From assembly GCA_003116995.1 (NCBI GenBank), contig BDSL01000002.1, forward strand, positions 2,564,001 to 2,628,000: 64,000 nt of DNA, written 5' to 3'. Positions 1 through 12,449 of the stretch are shown here, piece after piece. Made by a program: the position numbers and the translations under genes. Numbering within the stretch: the stretch's first letter is position 1; each line of letters starts with the position of its first letter. This DNA is from Yamagishiella unicocca. Its lineage: Eukaryota > Chlorophyta > Chlorophyceae > Chlamydomonadales > Volvocaceae. Below the pieces are notes generated by a model. It was not told the DNA's origin. It worked only from the letters and a program-made list of their open reading frames with translations, and made no database searches.

Positions 1-3000
1 AGAATCCGCCGGTTTCAGGGGGGTTCGAGGGAAACCCGTGGTTTCAGGAGGGAGGGTGGACGGGCGCGGGATGGTACGTGTCAGGACCGGGTGCATGGGT
101 TAGTTATTATCCTCTGGGGAGGCACCCCATTACACACCCAGGATGCCAGAGGAAAACAAAAAGGGTCCGCACCGGCCGCCGCCCCTCTCCTGCCCCCGTT
201 GTCGGGCCAAGGGTTTCCCCTCGAGCCCCACCTTCCCCGAGCCCGCACCCCCACCTGCGGCGGCGCCGCCCCCGGCAGCCGGTTGAGCCCCAGCTGCCGA
301 GCCTCGTCAGCGGCCCGCGCCGCCTTCTCGCGCGAGGCAGGGTATAACAGGTCGACCTGTACGGCAGTTCCAGGCGGCGGAAAACGTGCGAATTCGGGCT
401 TATTCCTCGCAGCCGGCGGCAGGCATTTCCCCTAGTGGGTTTGGTGTGCCAGCAGCCGTCCCCTCGGCCCATGACCCACAGCGCCCCGCCCCTTCCTAGG
501 GGGTGCACGTGGACGCCACTCGTTTGGCTCCGACTCCCCTTTCTCTGCCCCGCAGCCCACACCACACACACCGATGTGCCCCTGCGTGATGGTGGGGCGT
601 ACCTGGAAGGCGCGGGCGTCCCGCACTGAGTCCGCCCCCGCACCCGTGAGGCAGGTCATGCGCTGGCGATACGTGATGCCCATCAGCGCCTGGGGGGCAG
701 CAGGAAGGGGGCCGGCTGGGGCGGTTGGTGGTGGTTGGTGGCGGTTGGAAGCAGCGCACTTGCGCTCTCGTTGGGGCGCCCATATAGGGACGGGCTTCCC
801 GTGGCGCACAGTCCGAAAGACGACCATGGCACGTCTACGACGGGGGGTTCTCGCGTCAAATGACGGAAATGACGGAAATCGCGTCAGCGCGCGCACCTCC
901 AGAGCCGGCGCGAGCGCGGCGTTTGCTGGTGCCGGTTGCGGCGAGATGCCGGAGCGGAAGGGTCCGGGGGTCGAGGTGCGCGCGTTGGTGGCGTCCCTGC
1001 AGGGTCCCGAGGAGACAGTCGGGCACTAAGTGTAATATGACGCGTCTGTAAGCGATATATGCAACGTTTGAATATTGTAAACTATTGTAAACTATTGTGA
1101 CAAGAGGCAAACTGCCTAACGTACGTACCTGTGCATCTGCTCCAGCATGAAGCGCGACAGTGCAGCTACGCGCCGCGACAGCTCGGTTTCGGAGCTGCCA
1201 GCGCCGCCGCCCCCCAGCGCCGCCATCGCCGTCACCGCCGCGCCCGCGTCGCCGGCTGCGCCAGTGGCGGGCCCTATGCCGCCGCCGTCCAGCAGCCCCA
1301 GTGCCGCCGCCTCGCGCAGCGCCCGAAGTGTGCGCAGCAGGTTGGTTGCCTGTTTCGGTTGCGAGTCATTACCGTTATCTCATCGAGCGTTGTAAACGAG
1401 TGTGCGAGCCGGGGCCCGCGCACAGTTGCCGAACACACGTGCTGCCCGCCTGCCGGGTCCACCTCTGCCCAAATGTGCTCTCCTACAAGATAAGGCAACC
1501 ATCCAGGCGGCCGCCCTACCCAGCATCCCTCCAAAATACGACCTCCGACTTTAGAGTCTCCTCAACCAAGTTCTCCAGCATGCATCTCGAAACGTCTATA
1601 ACCTAACGGTTTTATAACGGTTTTCCTTCGTACATGGGTTTCTCTTGCAACCCAGCATCCCTCCGGGGCACCTCCGCACCTGACATGGCAGCCCCACCGA
1701 CCGCTGCAGCATCGCAAACAGGAATGACAGCTCGCAGGTGAGGCAGAACTCGGCGTCCGGCTCGGGCACGTGCGACAGCACGAGCGACCGGAACTCGGGC
1801 ACAAAGTACAGCGCCTGGAGGTGCGGTAGGGGCGGTTGGGGCAGTTGGCGCAGGAGGTATTTAGTTGGGCCGGGAGCGAAGCTCGGCAGTCGGCAGTGTG
1901 AGGTATGGAGCGGAAAGGAGCTAGCCCCCTGTCGCACGAACCTCCCCCAACACACTACCACCACCGTCACCACGTCGGATGATAACAGTGATGCTAACGA
2001 GCGCGCACACGCATGACGGTTCGAAGCTACCACCTGGCAGCCACACCTGGAAGAGCGCGTTGCAGTAGGCGTTGGGCAGGTCGTTCTCTAACCCGGCGAA
2101 GCGCGTGCGGTTGTAGTAGGAGAAGTCGAACTCCTCCCACTTCAGGCGCCCGTAGTGCCGGATTTCCACGTACTGATACCGCAGCGGCAGCACCACACCG
2201 CCTGGCGACGGGAATGGCAAACAGCGAGCAGTGATGCCAGGCGTGCAACAAGAGAAGATGGGTTCCGACAAAGTCAAGGCGCGTAACCGTGCGGAGTTAG
2301 CGTAGCGTTCCCTCCTCGGCAGCCCAGCCCGGCCCAGCCCAGCCCGGCCCCGGGCCTCACCCTCCGCCGCCCGCTGCCGCTGCCTCTCCGCGCGCGCCGC
2401 CACAGGGTCCACCCAGTCCGCCTTCATGGACAGGCGGGCGGAGGGGCCGTGGCGCAGCGCCGCCAGCTCCCTGACCATGTCGGGCAGCGGCTTGGAGCGG
2501 GAGTAATGCGGGTTGGGCAGGTAGCCCGCGCCATCAACCTGGGAGCAGGCGACCAGAGCCAGGGATAAACGTTGGATCACGACGATCTTTGGAACCAGGA
2601 TAAGATCGACGATGGCACTGACGACAGTTAGTGACGGGGAAGACGCTGATAAGCGGCAGGATGTGCTTTTCAACCACTCCCAATCGCTTCCGGAGCCCCT
2701 CCGCCCGCTCTGTGGGGCTTGCAGGCACCCACCACGCGAATGTCCCTCCGCAGCCCTGCGTCCAGCACCCGCGGCGGCAGCCCCACTGCGCTGGTCTCGT
2801 GGGCCTCCCAGTCGGAGGCCAGAGAGGCCGAGGCGTTGGGGGGCGCGCCGGGGTTGGCGGGGGGCGGGTACTGCGGCGCGGAGGCGAAGCAGTCGTCCTC
2901 CTGTTGGGGGTTGCCGGGAGTTGCGGCGGGAGGGCGGCGAAGTGGGGTTCGTGCGGGGGGAGTGCGGCGGTTATGTGGACAGTACGGCCCTGGGAATGGC

Positions 3001-6000
3001 GAGAAGGCGACGGCTTCAGCAGGACTAATGGGCCCGCCCACTTTCCTTGTATGCAACCCCATCCCTTTCCAACCAACCCAGATTTTGCACTCAGGCGGGT
3101 ACCCCCCACCCAGGGGGGTACCTCCCAGCCGGGCAATGCTTCCTGCCCACCTGGAGCTCCACTATGAGGCGGGGCCTCGCGTGTGGCACTGCTGGCGCCA
3201 CCGAGGTCGATGACTTGTTGACCCGCTGGTGGCCCCCCGCTCCCGGCCCGGCCCCAGCCGCCAGGTCGCCCCACAAGTGCACGTATCCGCCGCTGCCGCC
3301 CAGCGCCACCAGCTCCCCGCTGCTGCTGAGGGTGGCGGTGGACAGCGAGTCGGACGCCATGTCGGCCTGGAGATGTGTGTGTGGGGGGGGGGCGAAAGGG
3401 TCAACCGACAAAGGAGACGGGGTGGGGCGGGGTTCAGAGGAAACCCGTGGGTCGGCACACGGGGCGGTAACGATTCTTTTTTCTTTCTGTCTTTCGTCGC
3501 TTTGCAGATTTTGGTATGAACATGGGGCGGTAGGCGCGGGTAAGTGGAGGTGGGCGTGCGGTTGAGATGGCGAGGCCTAGGCTGGGGACCAACCTACCCC
3601 GACCACCTGGCACTACCCTCTCCACCCACCTGGCACTACCCTCTCCACCCACCTGGCACACGTTGCTGGCCGACCCCGTGGACGTGTCCGCCAGGCAGAA
3701 GAGCGCCGAGGGCAGCGCCACCAGCAGGCTGGTGGGCAGCAGCGGGTGGAACGACAGCGCCGCAGGGGGCCCGGCGGTGGGCAGCGAGTACAGCAGCCGC
3801 AGCCCGGAGCGGAGGTCGAAGATCTGCGAGCAGGCCCGGGAGCGGCATTGTGGTCAAATGGGCCAGTAGGGTCGTCCGGAGGGCCGTTCTTGTTTCGTGA
3901 CGCGGGTGATTCAAAAGCTGTCCATGCTACGGCCCCCCGTTGGCCTCAGGATGGGTTGTTAGTTCGGAGGCTGCGAGGAGCCACACGCTGCTGCGCACAT
4001 CGCCGGGCATCTACGGCCAGTTACCCGATGGCCAGCTACCCGATGGCCAGCAGCACACCACCACCAACCACGGGTTTCCCTCGAACCACCAACCCTACCC
4101 CGACTACTTCTGTTTCAAACGGTTTTTTCGGACATCCACGGGTTTCCCTCGAACCCCGACTCCCCCACCCAAGCCAGCTCCCACCCCACCTTGACGCAGT
4201 TCTCCGCCACCACGTTTCCCGCGCGCAGCCCGTACCCCGCCGCCGCCACCGTGTCCCCCCGGGCGTCCAGCGCCGCCACACCGCCCGGCGCGGCGATTAG
4301 GGCGCTCTCCACCTGCAGCAACCCAGCAGCGCAATCGAGGGAGGCAGCGGGCAGAGCAATCGAGGGAGGCAGCGGGCGGAGCAATCGAGGGAGGCAGCGG
4401 ATGCCAGCGCCGCCGTCATGGGGTGCTTGAGGTACAAGGTTTGTGGTGCAAGGTGTGTAACCCGCCCTAACTAGCCTTTGGGGCCCCCGCCAGCAGCCCC
4501 CCCGCCTCCCTGCGGCCCCACCTTCAGCTTGGCGCGCGGGTCAATCAGCGCCAGGCGGCCAAGCGAGGTGGCGCAGCAGAGCGCCCCACGGGTCACCGGG
4601 CCGCGAAGCAGTGTGATGCCCTCGCCGCCCATGAGCCCCATCACCTCCTTCGGACGTGGCGGGCGGCGGCAACACACAGCAGGTTGGCGGCAGCAGCAGG
4701 TGAAGCATGTGGGGCCGACGGTGCAGAAGAACGAAGCAGATGGGTATTGCGCAGCAGCTCCAGGGGGGACGCGGCATCAGGAAGTGCGAGGTGTTTGGGT
4801 CAACGCGGCAGCAGCAGACGTGGCGACAGCAACGACACATCCTGACGCCCTCCCGTCCGCAGGTGCTGTGGCCGTGCCCCTTGACCCTGCCTCTAACAAG
4901 CACGTACTCCCGAGCTCAAGCTCAATTCACACGCGCATCCCACACACTGACCTAAAACCCTTGACCCTCCGTACCCAAGGAAACCCAGATCCCCACCTGC
5001 TCCAGCACCACCTTGCCCACAGCCAGGTCCACCAGCGACATGACGTGGCTGCTGCGGCCCAGCACTGCCCGCACGCCGCCGCCGCTAGGCGCGACGCCGC
5101 TGCCGCTGTCCAGGCACAGCGCCGTGAGCTGGCCAGCCTATTGGGTGGGCGGCCGGTGTGCGTGGGTATGTGACCTGCTGCCGCTGCTGATTGGCATGCT
5201 TAATGTGCATTTCAGCGGCAATGGAAGTGGGGGTGGCTTTGAGATACTCGGCATTGGGCTGCGTCTGGTAAGTCGTGTCTAGTGTTTATCGTGTACGCTC
5301 GACACCCCAGCCCTTGTCGGTATGTCGGATAAGCTCGATATCCTCGTTCTTGTGGGCTGGCTACGCGCACGCGTCGGGATCTCAACGGAAAGCATGGCTG
5401 GGTAACGCCACGACTTCGGAAGAACTCAAGCCGAGTCGGACATGTGGCCCTGCAAGTGCCATCTGAGACAGAGAGCAGGAGCAGCCCGCTCTGATGTGGG
5501 TCGGACGAGCCTGGTCAGGCGATATCGAGGAGCCACGTGTAGCGACATGCTTGCCGCCTCCCACCACCACGCACCTCATCATTGACGCACCAGCGAGACG
5601 CTCCGCCCCGCCCGTGCAGCGCCAGCCTGCGGTCCGGGTGCCGTGGCGCGAACACAGCCACAGATGGGTTGGACAGGGACAAGGCGGACCGACGCGACCA
5701 CAACCACGGACCACAAAGCGACCCCCCCGCGGCAAGCTCCTTGGCCGCCCTCACTTGCCCATAGTGCCCATTCCGACGACGACCGCGACGACAAGGACGA
5801 CGACGACGACAACGACGACGACAATGACAAGGACGACGACAACGTTATCCACTCCCGTGCATGCCCGCTTCGTGGTCGTGACTGGGCCACCCGTCCCCGA
5901 CCCCACGTGCCGCCAGCAATCACCCGCACCTGTGCTGGCTGAGCGACAGCACTCCGTCTCCCGCCGCCAGCACCTCCAACACTGGTCCCGCAGGGTGCGC

Positions 6001-6890
6001 CTGCCAGTGCGCATACGTCTGCAGCGAGGGGCACTGAAGCGTGTAGAGGTGGCCCGAGTCCGTGCCTGGGGCGCAGGGCGTAGCCAAGGGAAAGCGGGAG
6101 CGGATGAGGGCAGGACGGTGATGGGGGCAGGTAAAAAAGCGCGTCCTGTGTAGCTCGCTGCCCAGACGCTCCAGCAAACCTCCCATCATGGACCCGTACC
6201 TCCATGAACGCCTCAGCTGCGGCTGCAGCACCCCATGTCACCGGCAAACCCGCATATCCGCAATTCCACGCCCTGACAGTTCGGAAGCCACGCGTCCTTC
6301 AGGCCTCACAGCCTAGCCGCAACGCCAAAGCACATGCACACGTCGAGGGCTGGCAAGGACACCACGCGTAGGGGAGCCTAAAACCCCGCGTAGGTCCCTC
6401 GCCAAATCACCATGAGCCTTCCCACCCCATTCCATCTCCCGTCCCTCGCTTTCCGGCCCCAGCATGGATGCACGAGGACGTGACTCCGCGCCACTGTGCT
6501 GCAGGGCTCACTCACCCGCCCACAACGCCTCGCAGTGCGGGCTGAACTGCATCGCCGTCACCTAGGGCAAGGAGGATTGGAGCGAGCGCAAAGGAAAGAG
6601 GCCAGGACGAGGTGGGTAAAGTCAAGCAACCGGGTAGGGCCACGGCTGGTCGAGCGCAAAATGCGCCCCCCTCCCCCAAGAGCCGAGTTTCCTCATGGCA
6701 AGGTAAGGTCCAGCGTAGGAGGCGGGATAGAGTCAGATAGGTAAAGCCCCTCTGGTCAGGGTCATGGATATTTGCAGCACGTAACACAGCTACGGCTCCC
6801 GTGCGGCATGCGACTGTGACACACCGCTGAGGCGTAGTTCGTGTCCAGCGGTGCGACGGCCAGTTCGCCCATACCATACGCGCTGTACAT
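1..6890 (-). CDS. PAN2: PAN2, scaffold subunit of the PAN2-PAN3 poly(A) deadenylase (3' end off the window)
   Basis: Seventeen exons give 740 continuous codons: 6825-6890, 6516-6561, 5930-6065, 5575-5626, 4997-5137, 4522-4644, 4190-4312, 3653-3823, 3151-3366, 2733-2900, 2361-2538, 2047-2201, 1680-1814, 1129-1349, 897-996, 603-689, 255-356. All junctions are GT-AG and phases match. Residues 1-286 are the WD40 part (FSPHCEALWAGTDSGHLYTL, then ENCVK-IFDLRSGLRLLYSL). Residues 287-473 are the linker that binds PAN3 in known proteins. The inactive ubiquitin-hydrolase-like domain starts near 474 (FDFSYYNRTRFAGLEND, EFCLTCELSFLF, VDLLYPASRE). In GLENDLPNAYCNALFQ the place of the protease nucleophile appears to be Ala, as expected for this pseudo-enzyme. 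The DEDD exonuclease domain should lie left of base 1. The start is the ATG at 6890, which follows an in-frame stop. Introns hold short repeats. Identification is by recalled family motifs. Confidence 0.9.
1536..1665 (-). repeat. dispersed ~120-bp repeat, copy in a PAN2 intron
   Basis: This intronic stretch shares the block TTCTCCAGCATGCATCTC, an AACGGTTTT tract and the GGGTTTC end with the copies at 4085-4160 and 13029-13144. All three lie in the same orientation. The family is unknown. Confidence 0.6.
4065..4160 (-). repeat. dispersed ~120-bp repeat, partial copies in a PAN2 intron
   Basis: Two copies of the CACGGGTTTCCCTCGAAC end sit about 68 bp apart. The second is preceded by AAACGGTTTTTTCGGACATC, which recurs at 13103-13122. 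A shorter, opposite-strand match to GTTCGAGGGAAACCCGTGG lies at 26-46. Confidence 0.6.
5775..5845. repeat. (GAC)n-type microsatellite in a PAN2 intron
   Basis: An imperfect run of GAC/AAC triplets lies between PAN2 exons 3 and 4. It is read as intron because the flanking exon phases join without it. Confidence 0.75.
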
Positions 6891-8264
6891 GGTGTCCTCT
6901 GGGTATGACTGCTGCTGCCGCCGGGCAAGTCCACGAATTAGACGTGCTGACAGCCGACCGTTCCACGGTCAACTCCAGAGACCCGCCTTGCGTTGAAAGT
7001 TGTCATCTTTGGTGACAAACACACATGCACGATAACTAGAGGCCATCTGGCGAAGCAATGAAAATGTCACGGAAATTTAGTTTCATTGTCGACGCGTCCG
7101 TGCAGTAGCATGCGACGCGTAGATTATTTGCATGTTCAGTATTCTCGAAATTATGCACTGATAGCTGTTCGCAACAAGGGTCGCGTCCGTATTCCTCCCA
7201 TAATTGGAAAGCGAGTTCAACGACGACCAGCGTCTAAATCGCGCGGGACCGGCAACGGAGCAATTGGGAATTGCTTGTTCAACATAATCCTTATATAATG
7301 CAATTGTGCCGCTTATGATAGCAAATAGTGTGTTTTCCCAAATCCGCGGGGTCCTAATCTATTGATTAGGGATCCCTTTCCTCTGCTTATCGTACGAGTT
7401 AATAATGATGCCTTCACGGACGTTGCATGAGCATTGAGGACGTGCCCAAGTGCTGGCAACTTGGAGGGTCTGGAGGGTCGTTTGGCGTTGCAAGGGTCTG
7501 TTAGCCCGCATTAGCTATCTTGTTGGTCTATTTGGCCCCCTAACTCCCCTCTCCCGGAAGATGAGTCACGTAAAGATCATGTCTCGGCCACGACCAGAAA
7601 TTGTTACACAGTTACGAGAGAAATACTGTTCAGCCCTTGCGCATGGAAGAAAGAATCCTGAGATCCTGCAACTCTGCAATCCATAATAAGCAATACAGGA
7701 GAACGCTCATGAAACAACTTCATACGAGCCGTAGGCCCAAGAAACCTTGGCACTACGCACATAGAACCAACCTCATCCCTCTTCCCTGACATTCGTAGGA
7801 ATGTCGTAAGCGTCCCCAATCGAGCGTGCAAATCAGGCACATCAACCTTAACCTAAAATCCACATGTTGCCATAATCTCGTGCTCCCAATAAAGGTTAGG
7901 GGGTGGACCCAGCAGTCGTACAGTGCATGGATTCATACCCTTTCGCAATGTACGATTGACGTGGCCTCCAGCAACTGACAGCCAGCTGTTCAATCAAACA
8001 GCTGTCCACGAGCTACCAACCCCCGACCGGTGCGCGTTTGACAGCAGCCTCAAGCGAGGTGCCAACACCTTTATTGGGGCAATTCATGTACATGCTAGTC
8101 ATAACATTTACTGTGACATGAGAACCATACCGTCCGTATCAAAGCGCCCGTGGCAACTCAACACGCGCACAGACGCTAAACCGACTACCGGTCACGCTTC
8201 CCTTTTCGAGGAGGACAATCCGTATTGACTGTACCCGCCCACTTTACGTGAAGAGCCGAGCTCC
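6891..8264. other. intergenic: PAN2 promoter side and 3' UTR of the ankyrin/WW gene
   Basis: No coding sequence was recognised. The right part should be the 3' UTR of the minus-strand gene that ends at 8265. The left part should hold the PAN2 promoter. The longest plus-strand frame (7923-8228) has no family resemblance and is antisense to that UTR. Confidence 0.5.
7604..7608 (-). promoter_or_regulatory. putative poly(A) signal TGTAA for the ankyrin/WW gene
   Basis: TGTAA is the usual volvocine poly(A) signal. This minus-strand copy lies 657 nt after the stop codon, a normal 3' UTR length in that group. Other sites are possible. Confidence 0.35.
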
Positions 8265-11200
8265 TTACAGATCGGAATCGTGGCGCACCCAGGCAAGGTG
8301 ATCCGGCGCTTCCCAGGTGCTGTCCTTCGTCAGACGGTTGTGGAAGTAGTGCAGACTGAGGGCAAGACGACAAGAGGATGGGGTCACATCTATATGGTCC
8401 AATGCCATGGCATCAGCATATACGCAAATAATCTTCGCTCTTAGGCGAATAGAAGAGCTGGCCAGATTGATATGGGTACGCTTCCGTACTACGCCTTGAT
8501 CCGCGCCTTATCGGTGCTGTCAGTCATCCTCTCGACAACCCCCTACATGCCATCTTAAAAAGAAATGTCCCGCGCCCTGGCCTAACCACAACGATAAAAT
8601 CAGGCATCATCCCGCGTACTCACCCGGTCTCCTCGTCGGGCATCTTGGTCCAAGCCATCTCCTCAGGCATATCCCACACGCTGTCTCCCGTCTCAACGTT
8701 GAACCAGTACACCGTGTTGGTCTCTATTAAGGGAGGTTAAAGAAGGTGTGTTCAAATACTGCAAAACGATGCCGTGATATGAGCAAGAGGTGCAATGGGT
8801 GGCGACATCTCGCGGCAAATGACAAAGCAGCACCCGCTCGTATGCAGTCCCCGTTAGGCACCCGATGAATCCAGGTACGAGACAGAAGGAAATGGTTTGA
8901 ATACATGTGACGCAGCACAAATGACTGCCTGTGCTAATTCTGACGACTCGGTACCAGGCCCATTTCTGAACATGTCGTTGCATACAGGAACGCGTAGGAC
9001 CTGACTTGCACCCGCGGCACCACATCAGTCCTGTTTATTTTATGAAAACACCAAGCATACCATCGAGACCAACGGAACAAAAAAAGCAATATTGCGGAGC
9101 TCACCATCATCGGTCAGCTCCCGCCAGGACGAATGGTAGTTAGGGTCAGTCCAAGAGAACTCGCCGGTCTTCTCGTTGTGCCTAAGGGATTTGGAGATGG
9201 CAAATCGCAGTCAGGCAGTCGCAACAACACATTACCCTGGCCAATAAGCGACAGCAAAACACACTGCCCGGCAACAGCATCGTGCGGTAACGCCGGACTC
9301 TCATTCAAAGCGCAGCGGGTTCGGACCACGCCAGGACACAGGAAACTACTTACCATCGTACGTTCGTGTTCTTGTCAATCTCCACCAGCATCTCCTTCGG
9401 AATCTCCTGGGGCGCAGCCACCTGGCGTGGCAGATAGGTCGGTTAGGCATAAATTCCATTTGCCGCCGTACACGCTGGCACCACCAAGAGTCCTGTCGGA
9501 CAATGCAGCTCTGTAACAAACGCAACTGCACACGCCCTGATAGTTGATGCCTCAGCGCCATCACCACCGTCGGCTAGCACAAATCACACTTTCTGCCAAC
9601 GGTTCGAAATTTCACTAGCACATCCTAAATGACAGCCTCAACTGACACACGCCTAATCTTAGCACCTACCAAACTCTACTACCAAACCCAAACTAAGCTG
9701 CATGTTTTAAATAGGGGGAACCTGACATTTGGGGCCTTACCTGAGAGATGTTGACCTTGTAGTTGTAGTACATATCCTGGTTGTCGGCGCGTACCTTGAC
9801 CCAAGCCAGCGACTAAAACAGTACGCGGGAGGGGCATAGCCGTCATGCGACATGGCATGGAGTGCGAGCACTCGCGCCGCGCCATACTATACTATGCCAG
9901 ATGCGGCCTTACAGGCCCCGTCACCAACTTGTGCACTTATGCTCAGCCACATTTGCTGCTAATACATCCCTACTAAGCTGCAAACCTCTGTCGCGGCGCA
10001 TCCTATCTGTTTCAGTCCCTCCAACAGGTCGCCAGCACGCCATAAGCGTGCCTCAGCACGGCTTTCTCACCGGCGGGACGCTCGATACCTCCTGGCCCGT
10101 GATGGAGTTGACATACTTGATGGGGTGGCCCTGCACGTCCACGCGCTGCCATCCGCATGAGGCTGGTAGGTTCCAGCGGCTCTCACCCGTCTTGGTGTTG
10201 AACCAGTACTCTTCATCTGCAGCGGAAATGCCGCCGGCAAAGGTTAAGGAAATTCCCTATCAGAGGTTATGGCCCCGTTTCTGTCCCTGGCCCCCCACTC
10301 TTCCATTAACCTAGGCTGATGCGTCGCTTAATTGTACTGCTTAGGGTCATGGTGCTTAACCTCGTAATACTGATGGAATCCGCCGCCGCTCGCTTCTTGA
10401 GCGTCATGCCCTAAAGTAAAAATACCTTGAGACCCCACCAACCCGGCCCCCATCCCGATGCTCACTTGCTCCCTTCTCCTGCTTGGTCCAGGTGCCTGGC
10501 TGATCTTCAAAGCCCATGGGGCCATCCTTATCAAACGCGGCAATCAGTTCGCGGATCTCCTTTGTTGGAGCGAACTCACGGGCCTTCTTGCCAGACTTGT
10601 CATCCACGTTGACATCCGCGCCGTATTGCAGCAGCATACGTGCAATCTGGCGGCAGCAAGGGCGAGGGCGGATACATTGGCTGAGTAGGGCGATCATAGG
10701 CATTATCTAGCAGTCTTCGCCCGTAGGGTATTCGCCTGGATGTCATGCGTGTGCGTTCGTGCTGTCTGCAGTTGATGGTGTGTTCTGCGCTTAGGTAGTG
10801 GAAGGAATGCGTCGCAAAAACCGAAATGCAGACGCCTTTCAGCTCCAGTAGCGAACGTGATGACAGGGCCACCCAGGGTAAGTCACGCATAAACCGCGCC
10901 AATAGCGTTCCGGATACCATGTGCATCGATTGCATCCTACGACGCTGTCTTAGCCGGCTTGGTCATCCAGGGCTGGTACCGTTGGGGGTACACGCAGGGG
11001 AGTATACGCAGCACATAACACTTTGAATTATCGTAGTCAAGGCGCTGCAAAATGACCAATATTTATCACCATAAACGTTCACTGGACGATATGTCAAACC
11101 AATGCTACATTGCCAGTCATGCAATTAGGTGGGCAAGGGAGGCGAGGGGTGTTGCCGTGCGTACCTGCGGCAGGTTCTGCTGGAAGGCCACATGAAGCGG

Positions 11201-11689
11201 TGTCGCACCGGTAGCCGGATCCTTAGACTTAGCCATCGCGCCGTATTGCAGCAAGGCGTCCACAAACTTGAACTCTTTAGATCGCACCGCCTCAATCAGC
11301 GGTAGGCGCCCTTTGGAGTCAGGTTGGTTGACGTCCATGCCGTCACGCTGCAGCTCGTCGATGACACCCTCCATTTGTTTCTGCGTTTCCACAATCACAG
11401 CAATAGGAGCATTGATATGGGGCATGTGACGCCCGCATCTCGCCAGGCCAAAAATGGGACAGCTGCAAAATTTGCCGCTAGCTTCCTCAAGTAGTGACGC
11501 GTTACTCCGTCAAACATTCTATTCTCCCCGGGCAACTGTGACACGCTTAACACGCGCCCGCGCCAGGTAATCACTTGCCTTCTTAAGGAGATCCACCAGT
11601 TTGTCTGTCAGCTTTACATTGATCTTTGCGGAAGCAGCGCAAACGAGCGCTGCTACAAGGCAAAGTGTCAGCAATTTGCTGCTCGTCAT
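8265..11689 (-). CDS. predicted secreted ankyrin-repeat and multi-WW-domain protein
   Basis: Ten exons give 373 codons plus stop: 11579-11689, 11165-11380, 10466-10646, 10333-10410, 10089-10216, 9741-9812, 9354-9421, 9105-9181, 8624-8723, 8265-8355. Residues 1-21 (MTSSKLLTLCLVAALVCAASA) form a clear signal peptide. Residues 38-150 hold two to three ankyrin repeats (GATPLHVAFQQNLPQ, MLLQYGADVNVDDKSGKKA). The rest is a chain of WW-like units: YWFNTKTGESRWNLP, VRWHNEKTGEFSWTDP, VYWFNVETGDSVWDMP and HYFHNRLTKDSTWEAP, with weaker ones between. Intron 1 uses a GC donor (AAG|GCAAGT). The donor after exon 4 is AT in this model; a canonical alternative ends exon 4 at GAG|GTTAAG and starts exon 5 at TACTGG. 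WW domains normally bind proline-rich peptides in cytosol or nucleus. An extracellular or ER role is inferred only from the signal peptide. No named orthologue is recognised. Confidence 0.8.
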
Positions 11690-12439
11690 GTTGTCCGCAG
11701 CGCTCCCCACAAAAACCCGGGTGGTCAATAATAAACGGGGTCCTGTCTCTTCCAGAAATTATTGCGTAAGGTAATGGTCCAAAAACTGCGGAGATATATG
11801 TGAGTTGGTTTTCTTGAAGAGGCATAACGTGAATGGAAGACTGAAAAGCCACTAGAGGGTAATGAAACGGTTCGTACACACGTACGGAAGGAGACCTAAG
11901 GACGCGAGAAGGCCTAGAGACAGGAGCACTTAATGGCAGAGGCTATAGATGTATGGATACGGGAAATCATGTAGCAATGGATTTTGTCAGCTAGTCGGTC
12001 CAAGTTTAAAATTTCTCACCAAAAAGTCCATGTATGACTTTACACCGCGAGCCAAGGCTCAAACGCTGGGCTCTCCTTGTTCTCATTGGTTTTGTGCGAT
12101 TGCCCCAGTCGCCGCTGGCAAAACTCGCTGCTAATGCCTGATCACCAATGCAGTACGTAACCATTCCCCAGACCATGCCACCACTCCACCTTCCCCTTCC
12201 AACGAAGCCTTCCCAACCGGCTTCCTTGCAGCCACACGGAGCCCCTTGTGGGCCCCCTGGACCCCATTCGGTACCACTGAATGGAGCCACGCGTAGCTGT
12301 GTGGTCGTGTCCACTCGGCGTCGGCCGGCCACCTGTTTACGTAACTGTTCGGGGTGCCCGTGCAGCATTCCCACACACCTATGTCCCGCGCGCGTAGCGA
12401 TCTTCCTTAGCCGGATTACATCATCCCTAGCCTACCACC
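11690..12439. other. intergenic: promoter side of the ankyrin/WW gene and edge of the DIRS-like element
   Basis: Nothing coding was recognised. A minus-strand frame at 12006-12374 has no family resemblance. The right part may be the 3' non-coding end of the adjacent retroelement. Confidence 0.4.
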
Positions 12440-12449
12440 GACAAACGTG

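Noticed and set aside
7923..8228. Plus-strand 101-codon ORF
   Set aside because: It is antisense to the 3' UTR of the ankyrin/WW gene, with no family resemblance and no biased composition.
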